Assembly: GCA_938073925.1 (NCBI GenBank)
Contig: CALJGH010000019.1
Coordinates: 1-18,988 of the forward strand
Origin: an uncultured Nitrospinaceae bacterium
GTDB lineage: Bacteria > Nitrospinota > Nitrospinia > Nitrospinales > VA-1
DNA: 18,988 nt
Reading direction: 5' to 3'
Shown here: positions 14,585 to 18,988 of the stretch, in pieces
Layout of the letters: each line of letters opens with the position of its first letter
Numbering within the stretch: the first letter of the stretch is position 1
Translations under genes and position numbers: made by a program
Notes under the pieces: model-generated
The model's database searches: none
What the model was told of the DNA's origin: nothing
Seen by the model: only the letters and a program-made list of their open reading frames with translations

Positions 14585-15193
14585 TTATGGGCACCTGTAG
14601 GTGGTCGGTGGAATTTTTCTGTGAATACGGGCGCATAAATAAGCCAGATGACGGGTCGTAGCGTGAATTAAAGATTCGTTCCCCATTACAGGTTGAACAT
14701 GGATGAAACGCATACCCACATCGACCGCACCGCCATCGGTAATATAATTATCGCCGATCATGCAAACTTTAAAAGGATCAGATAATCCTAAAAACTCCTT
14801 CATGGCGATTTCAAATCCCCCACGATCCGGTTTAGGCGGCACGTTATTTACAATTTTCACTCCCAATTCTTCAAAAATTTGGAAGCGATCTTCGGTGGCG
14901 TTGGTATAAATTGCGACTTTTAATCCCTGCTGTAACATGGCTTGCACATGATCTAAGGCAGGACTTTCAAAACTACGCGTGTGATGAGGCCCAAGGGTGC
15001 CATCGGCATCGAGAAGGACTCCTTGTATCCCATCCCGCAAAAGAATATCCAGCGGAACTTCTTCGAATCGCTTTACTGAAATATAAGTCGACAACCGTGA
15101 GGGTTGGAAAGGAAGAGAAAGAAATCGGGAGATTTTAGCCGATGTGAGACCTTCGCGTTCAGAAGAGGCCGTGCGATGATTTTTGGGGGTCAT
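14585..15193 (-). CDS. YqeG-like HAD-superfamily phosphatase (subclass IIIA)
   Basis: This 202-aa protein belongs to the HAD phosphatases. Motif I is LLDADGTLGP with nucleophile D62 and acid/base D64. Motif II is the Thr in YTNAT, motif III the Lys in KPDRGGF, and motif IV is GDNYITDGGAVDVGM. There is no large cap domain, and the layout fits the YqeG/GEP4 group; some relatives are phosphatidylglycerophosphate phosphatases of phospholipid synthesis. That substrate is possible but not shown. YqeG proteins usually have DLDNTL; DADGTL here is a variant. The N terminus is about 20-25 residues longer than the core family. The start ATG at 15193 has no Shine-Dalgarno. It is divergent from the ATP-grasp/FMN fusion gene across 431 bp. 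Confidence 0.8.
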   Translation of the reverse strand: MTPKNHRTASSEREGLTSAKISRFLSLPFQPSRLSTYISVKRFEEVPLDILLRDGIQGVLLDADGTLGPHHTRSFESPALDHVQAMLQQGLKVAIYTNATEDRFQIFEELGVKIVNNVPPKPDRGGFEIAMKEFLGLSDPFKVCMIGDNYITDGGAVDVGMRFIHVQPVMGNESLIHATTRHLAYLCARIHRKIPPTTYRCP

Positions 15194-15624
15194 TTAAAAA
15201 GTTTTGCATAAAGAAAATTTTTTCAACAGGTAGATTAGAACCATTCGGTGTGTTTTGCACTCAATTAACACAAATAATCTAATTTTTTTATATTATCCCT
15301 TTCCATTTTTAGTGAATTCTGTATCGCTTTGGAAAGGGGTGTTTATTCCATTAGCCTAGATCAGGAAAAGAACTCCCGTAAAGGATGAGAAAAAACAGAG
15401 GTAGTTTGAGTCGGCACTGGGGGCACATTTTCTCCTTAATTGGGATCTTTCATATATAACGGCATTTGCAGGGATTTTTTAAGCTATTTTCTTCTAAAAA
15501 CAGTTAAAATGAACGGGAAAATTGGATTCTGATTGGATTGTTTAGAGTTTCGTTAAAGCTACCGTTTTTTTATGTCGTTAAGCTAATGTTGAGCAACGTA
15601 ACACTTTTCTACTGAATATCGTAT
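15194..15624. other. 431-bp gene-free divergent intergenic region with inverted repeats
   Basis: No gene was found here. It holds a nested inverted repeat: outer TAGATTA/TAATCTA (15231-15237, 15275-15281) and inner TGTGTT/AACACA (15249-15254, 15267-15272), followed by seven T. A second inverted repeat is CCCTTTCCA/TGGAAAGGG (15297-15305, 15330-15338). ATTGGATT occurs twice 11 bp apart (15521-15528, 15532-15539), about one helical turn. No -35/-10 pair of good quality was found for either flanking gene. The size and structures suggest regulatory DNA or a small RNA, but neither is shown. Confidence 0.5.
15231..15288 (+). terminator. Nested inverted repeat followed by a T-run
   Basis: The arms TAGATTA/TAATCTA enclose TGTGTT/AACACA, and seven T follow on the plus strand. 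It looks like an intrinsic terminator, yet no plus-strand gene lies upstream for about 1.5 kb. It may end an unannotated plus-strand transcript antisense to the HAD gene, or act as a binding site. Confidence 0.3.
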
Positions 15625-17877
15625 ATGCCTGTAAATCGTCCTAAACATTTAATGATTATCGGCGGCGGGGTTTTTCAGGTGCCTGTCATTAAAATCGCCA
15701 AGTCGATGGGGCTCAAAGTGGTGGTGACCGATTACAATCCGGAATCGGAAGGTATGTTGCTAGCCGATTATCCTATCGAGGTCAGTACCCGTAATATCAA
15801 TCTCACTGTCAACACCGCAAAGCAGTTTCATATCTCCTGCCCTTTGGATGGAGTGATGACGGTTGGCACCGATGCTTCGCAAACCGTTGCTGCCGTAGCG
15901 GATGCTTTAAATCTGCCGGGTATTCCTTTTGAAGTAGCGGAACGGGCGACAGATAAGATCAAGATGCGTCAGGTTCTGCAGGAAAAAGGTGTGCCGGTTC
16001 CACAGTTTCGTCCGGTTTGGACTTTGGATGAAGGACGCGAAGCGTTAAATTCCATGGAACTCCCACTGGTGATAAAACCCTGTGATAATATGGGTGCACG
16101 CGGTGTGCGTAAAATAGAACGACCTGACGATTTGATCCTGGCATTCCGCGAAGCCAAAGAGGCTTCCATCAGCGGCAAACTGGTTATTGAAGAATTTATG
16201 GAAGGACCCGAACTGAGTCTGGATGCTCTGGTTTATAAGGAAGACATACATATAACTGGAGTAGCAGATCGTATTATTGAACGATCCCCTTATTTTGTTG
16301 AAGTTGGGCACACTCTGCCATCGAATTTGCCGGAACAGCAGATCGAACAAACGATTGAAGTTTTCAAACAGGCGATTCGTGCCTTGGGCATAGACACAGG
16401 TGCCGCGAAAGGCGATATCAAATTTACCTCGGACGGTCCAAAAATTGTTGAGATCGCCGCACGTCTGAGTGGCGGTTGGATGTCGGCTTACACTTATCCC
16501 TTATCGTCTGGAGTCAATTTATATAAGGCGGCTATCCAGGTTGCTCTGGGTGAATCGCCTGATGGACTGAAACCAAAAACCACTCTTATTGCCGCAGAAC
16601 GTTCTTTGATTCCTCCGCCAGGAAAAATTCTTTCCATACGCGGTGTGGAAGACGCAAGAAAAATTAAAGGGGTTCGGGAAATCATTCTTATGAAAGAGGC
16701 CGGCGACTGGGTGGAAGAGCCGAAAAGTAATATGGGCAAGGTGGGCTATGTCATCACCGTTGCCAAGACCCGTGAAGAGGCAATTCGCATCAACGATCTG
16801 GCAAGAGAAACGATTCAGATTGAGGTGGGTGCTTCCAACGCCTTGACCTGGGATATCATTCGCAACAATGCCAGAAAGAAATTCTATGTTGCCTGCAAAG
16901 CTTGCACGGTTTGCGATGGTTTGGAATGCGCTGGAAAAGTGCCAGGCATTGGCGGCATTGGCACAGGCAGCTCCTTTACGGAAAACCTAACTGCGTTGGC
17001 ACGTTATCAGGTGAATCTGCGAACCATTCATAAGGTTAAAAACCCCGACACATCGATAGAACTATTTGGCCATAAATTGGCCATGCCCGTTTTGGCAGCT
17101 CCTATTACAGGCATGGAAACCAACCTTGCCGGAGGCATGGATGAAAAAGAGTATGCGAACGCTATTCTTGATGGTTGTCTGGAGTGTGGGACTTTAGGCA
17201 TGGTGGGTGATGGTGCAAGCCCCAAAAAATATTTGATCGGGTTAGAAGCGATTAAAAAACACGGCGGATTGGGGATCCCTATTTTTAAGCCGCGTGAATT
17301 CAACCTCGATATTATCAAGCGTTTTAAAGCTGCGGAAGATGCAGGTGCCTTGGCAGTGGGCGTAGATATTGATGCAGCTTCTTTCAAAACTATGTCGATG
17401 AAAGGGCAGGCGGTAGGGCCTAAAACCATCGAAGAATTACAGGAGTTGAAATCTTATCTGAAAGTTCCATTCATTTTAAAAGGAATTATGAATGTGGAAT
17501 CGGCATTATCTGCTATCGAAGCGGGAGCCGATGCCATCGTGATTTCTAATCACGGGGGACGGGTGATGGACCATATGCCAGGGACAGCTGAAGTGCTTCC
17601 AGAAATTGCTAATGCGGTCGCTGGCAGAATCAAAGTGCTGGCGGATGGGGGAATTCGAGAAGGTGTTGATATCTTAAAAATGCTGGCGTTGGGAGCGGAT
17701 GCGGTGATGATTGGCAGGCCTATTTGTATTGCCGCGTTTGGTGCCGGGCAAGAGGGTGTTTCGTTTTACCTTCAGGAAAAGATGAAGGAGTTGAAAAAGG
17801 CGATGATACTCACGGGTTGTGGTTCGGTGGATCAGATCGATCCTTCCATCATTTTCAGAAATAAAGGCGAACGTTGA
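15625..17877 (+). CDS. ATP-grasp ligase fused to FMN-dependent 2-hydroxyacid-oxidase-like domain
   Basis: This 750-aa fusion has two enzymes in one chain. Residues 1-400 form an ATP-grasp ligase (PurK/CarB-like): N-terminal Rossmann part (MIIGGGVFQVPVIKIAKSMG), K151 in VIKP, E189/E190 in VIEEFMEGPELS, D264 in KGDIKF and E276 in KIVEIAARLSGG. Residues 420-740 form a TIM barrel of the lactate/glycolate-oxidase kind: FMN-site AAPITGM, K619 (FILKGI), the active-site base H643 with R646 (SNHGGRVMD), LADGGIR and the phosphate-binding GADAVMIGRP. The joint carries C424-x2-C427-x2-C430-x4-C435, also typical of clostridial stand-alone relatives as I recall them. The sequence suggests carboxylate activation plus oxidation of a 2-hydroxyacid; the substrate is unknown. 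No Shine-Dalgarno is visible at the ATG. It is coupled by overlap to a CitE-like lyase gene. Confidence 0.88.
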   Translation: MPVNRPKHLMIIGGGVFQVPVIKIAKSMGLKVVVTDYNPESEGMLLADYPIEVSTRNINLTVNTAKQFHISCPLDGVMTVGTDASQTVAAVADALNLPGIPFEVAERATDKIKMRQVLQEKGVPVPQFRPVWTLDEGREALNSMELPLVIKPCDNMGARGVRKIERPDDLILAFREAKEASISGKLVIEEFMEGPELSLDALVYKEDIHITGVADRIIERSPYFVEVGHTLPSNLPEQQIEQTIEVFKQAIRALGIDTGAAKGDIKFTSDGPKIVEIAARLSGGWMSAYTYPLSSGVNLYKAAIQVALGESPDGLKPKTTLIAAERSLIPPPGKILSIRGVEDARKIKGVREIILMKEAGDWVEEPKSNMGKVGYVITVAKTREEAIRINDLARETIQIEVGASNALTWDIIRNNARKKFYVACKACTVCDGLECAGKVPGIGGIGTGSSFTENLTALARYQVNLRTIHKVKNPDTSIELFGHKLAMPVLAAPITGMETNLAGGMDEKEYANAILDGCLECGTLGMVGDGASPKKYLIGLEAIKKHGGLGIPIFKPREFNLDIIKRFKAAEDAGALAVGVDIDAASFKTMSMKGQAVGPKTIEELQELKSYLKVPFILKGIMNVESALSAIEAGADAIVISNHGGRVMDHMPGTAEVLPEIANAVAGRIKVLADGGIREGVDILKMLALGADAVMIGRPICIAAFGAGQEGVSFYLQEKMKELKKAMILTGCGSVDQIDPSIIFRNKGER

Positions 17878-18674
17878 TGAAGCAGAAAAAAACTTCATTG
17901 AAAATAATGCCGGTTAAAAAGGCCGAATCTTTTCAGACGACATTGGCTCGTTCTTTAAGGCATTTAAAAAATGATTTCGGTGCTTGTGGATTAAAGCTTT
18001 CTACCGAAGATGCAGCTATGACGATTGACCAGATCAAGTTCTGGGCAGACGCTTCATTGTTGCCAGCAATTGTGAAAATTGGGGGACCCAACGCCAGAAA
18101 CGATATCAAACAACTGGTGTCTCTCAATATCGACGGTTTGATCGCACCCATGGTGGAATCTCCTTACGGACTTGAAAATTTTATTGCTGCTGTCAGAGAC
18201 TTCACAACCCCCATGCAGTTTGGGCGATTGAATAAGCACATCAATATAGAAACGATCACCGCTGTCAAACAACTGGATAATATTTTGAATGCCCCTGAAG
18301 CTAAATTTTTAGACGAGGTAACCATTGGGTGCAGCGATTTGTCGAGTTCATTAAAGAAGTATGGGGTAGACCGTTCGGTTTTAAATCGGGTGGCAAAAGC
18401 AGTAAAAAAGATTAAATTAAAGAAGATGTCGGTATCGGTTGGTGGAGGAATTCAACCGGAGACGATTGACGATTTTTTGAAAAAGGTTCAGCCTGATAAA
18501 TTTAATACTCGTGTGGTAACTTTCGATGTCGTTCCCGGTCGAAAATACGGGCAAGCGGTTGCGGAAGCATTGAGATTTGAAATTCTTATGTTGGAACACG
18601 ATGCTCGGCAGGGGTTCATCACCCGCGATGAAGAAAAGTTTCGCATCAAAGAACTTAAAAAACGCTTGAAGTAG
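17877..18674 (+). CDS. HpcH/HpaI aldolase / citrate-lyase-beta-like protein
   Basis: This protein (265 aa from the ATG at 17877) resembles the HpcH/HpaI-CitE family of class II, metal-dependent C-C lyases acting on pyruvate-, acetyl- or oxaloacetate-type units. Motifs are GLKLSTEDAAMT (38-49), AIVKIGGPNARNDI, GLIAPMVES (87-95), NIETITAV (123-130) and EVTIGCSDLSSS (147-158). By family analogy E125 and D154 are the candidate Mg ligands. I prefer the ATG whose first base overlaps the preceding TGA (TGATG), with AAAGGCG upstream; the TTG at 17874 would add one residue. The overlap means tight translational coupling to the ATP-grasp/FMN fusion, so the two proteins probably act on the same metabolite. 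The C-terminal 35 residues are highly charged. The substrate is unknown. Confidence 0.8.
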   Translation: MKQKKTSLKIMPVKKAESFQTTLARSLRHLKNDFGACGLKLSTEDAAMTIDQIKFWADASLLPAIVKIGGPNARNDIKQLVSLNIDGLIAPMVESPYGLENFIAAVRDFTTPMQFGRLNKHINIETITAVKQLDNILNAPEAKFLDEVTIGCSDLSSSLKKYGVDRSVLNRVAKAVKKIKLKKMSVSVGGGIQPETIDDFLKKVQPDKFNTRVVTFDVVPGRKYGQAVAEALRFEILMLEHDARQGFITRDEEKFRIKELKKRLK

Positions 18675-18683
18675 ATTGTTTTA

Positions 18684-18716
18684 GAAGGCCTTTCCCTTCC
18701 TTTGTTCTATCTTTTT
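18684..18716 (+). terminator. Weak intrinsic terminator after the aldolase gene
   Basis: GAAGG-CCTTTC-CCTTC (18684-18699) lies 10 bp after the stop and is followed by a T-rich stretch ending in five T. The 5-bp stem is short, so the call is tentative. Confidence 0.35.
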
Positions 18717-18746
18717 ATTCCTTGTTTATTATCTCGCAGGATATCA

Positions 18747-18774
18747 TTGACAAAAGAGTGAAATATCATAAAAT
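18747..18774 (+). promoter_or_regulatory. Strong sigma-70-type promoter before the last gene
   Basis: TTGACA (18747-18752), a 16-bp spacer and TAAAAT (18769-18774): a perfect -35 and a -10 with one mismatch. Transcription would start near 18781, giving a leader of about 130 nt before the ATG at 18911. Confidence 0.65.
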
Positions 18775-18818
18775 ACAGCCCTCGTTTTACGCTTAACCCT
18801 TGTAATAAATTATATTTA

Positions 18819-18841
18819 GCGGGTTCGACCGCAGTCCGGTC
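18819..18841 (+). promoter_or_regulatory. Two mutually exclusive hairpins in the leader of the last gene
   Basis: GCGG-GTTCGA-CCGC (18819-18832) and GACCG-CAGTC-CGGTC (18827-18841) share bases 18827-18832, so only one can form at a time. Overlapping hairpins of this kind occur in switching leaders, but neither is long and no known riboswitch motif is recognised. Confidence 0.35.
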
Positions 18842-18910
18842 TACTTAGCTTTTGAATTGCTAGAACCTCATATCCATTTCAATTTTTAATTTGGAGGACA
18901 GGAAAACAAA

Positions 18911-18988
18911 ATGCAGATAACTGGCATGCTTTGGGGAAGAAAATTATTGGACCTGGTGGAATTTACCCACTCTGAAGTTCGTGGACCG
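18911..18988 (+). CDS. Start of an unrecognised gene, cut by the window edge
   Basis: The first 26 codons read MQITGMLWGRKLL followed by DLVEFTHSEVRGP, then the window ends. The start is well supported: AGGA lies 7 nt before the ATG, an additional GGAGG lies further upstream, and a near-consensus promoter precedes a long leader. The fragment is too short to name a family. The strong promoter suggests a well-expressed gene. Confidence 0.6.
   Translation, partial: MQITGMLWGRKLLDLVEFTHSEVRGP

Noticed and set aside
18819..18841. T-arm-like GGGTTCGACC suggesting a tRNA
   Set aside because: No matching acceptor stem, D-arm or anticodon arm can be folded around it; it is better seen as leader hairpins after a promoter.
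1..18988. CRISPR arrays, insertion sequences, rRNA genes or prophage parts
   Set aside because: No spaced direct repeats, transposase or phage-type frames, or rRNA-like sequence were seen; the tyrosine recombinase fits Xer in its normal context.

Overview
The window looks like chromosomal DNA from a Gram-negative, moderately AT-rich bacterium. A lipoprotein signal and an M16-type peptidase point to a cell with an outer membrane. A stand-alone lipoprotein related to the haem-b gamma subunits of type II DMSO-reductase-family enzymes, together with the hrcA-grpE and xerC-hslV-hslU-argB blocks, suggests a Nitrospinota-like or deltaproteobacterium-related lineage. That placement is an inference from gene content only. 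No phage genes, insertion sequences, CRISPR arrays, rRNAs or tRNAs were seen.

Layout. At 1-1806 (+) lie the 3' part of an M16 zinc-peptidase-like gene and a haem-binding lipoprotein gene, 8 bp apart. The lipoprotein gene converges on and overlaps an unrecognised 316-aa gene on the minus strand (1799-2749). Minus-strand housekeeping genes follow: ilvD (branched-chain amino acids), a B12-type radical SAM protein with a DUF4080-like tail, then a stress/repair operon read hrcA > grpE > mutM. After that comes an operon read xerC > hslV > hslU > argB, joining chromosome-dimer resolution, the HslUV protease and arginine synthesis. Candidate promoters could be read for hrcA (TTGACA-17-TACCTT, with a palindrome over the -10) and for xerC (TTGACT-17-TACCTT). 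The xerC promoter also helps fix the start codon.

From 13193 to 14522 there is a tail-anchored coiled-coil protein (+) converging on a minus-strand pair: an unrecognised 157-aa protein and a 57-aa two-helix membrane protein. Two hairpins lie between the convergent ends. A YqeG-like HAD phosphatase follows on the minus strand, then a 431-bp gene-free gap with nested inverted repeats.

The most interesting part is the plus-strand pair at 15625-18674. The first gene encodes a 750-aa fusion of an ATP-grasp ligase with an FMN-dependent 2-hydroxyacid-oxidase-like barrel, joined by a four-cysteine cluster. It is translationally coupled (TGATG overlap) to a small HpcH/HpaI (CitE-like) aldolase/lyase. 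I do not know a characterised pathway for this combination. The window ends with a strong promoter (TTGACA-16-TAAAAT), a structured leader of about 130 nt and the first 26 codons of an unrecognised gene.
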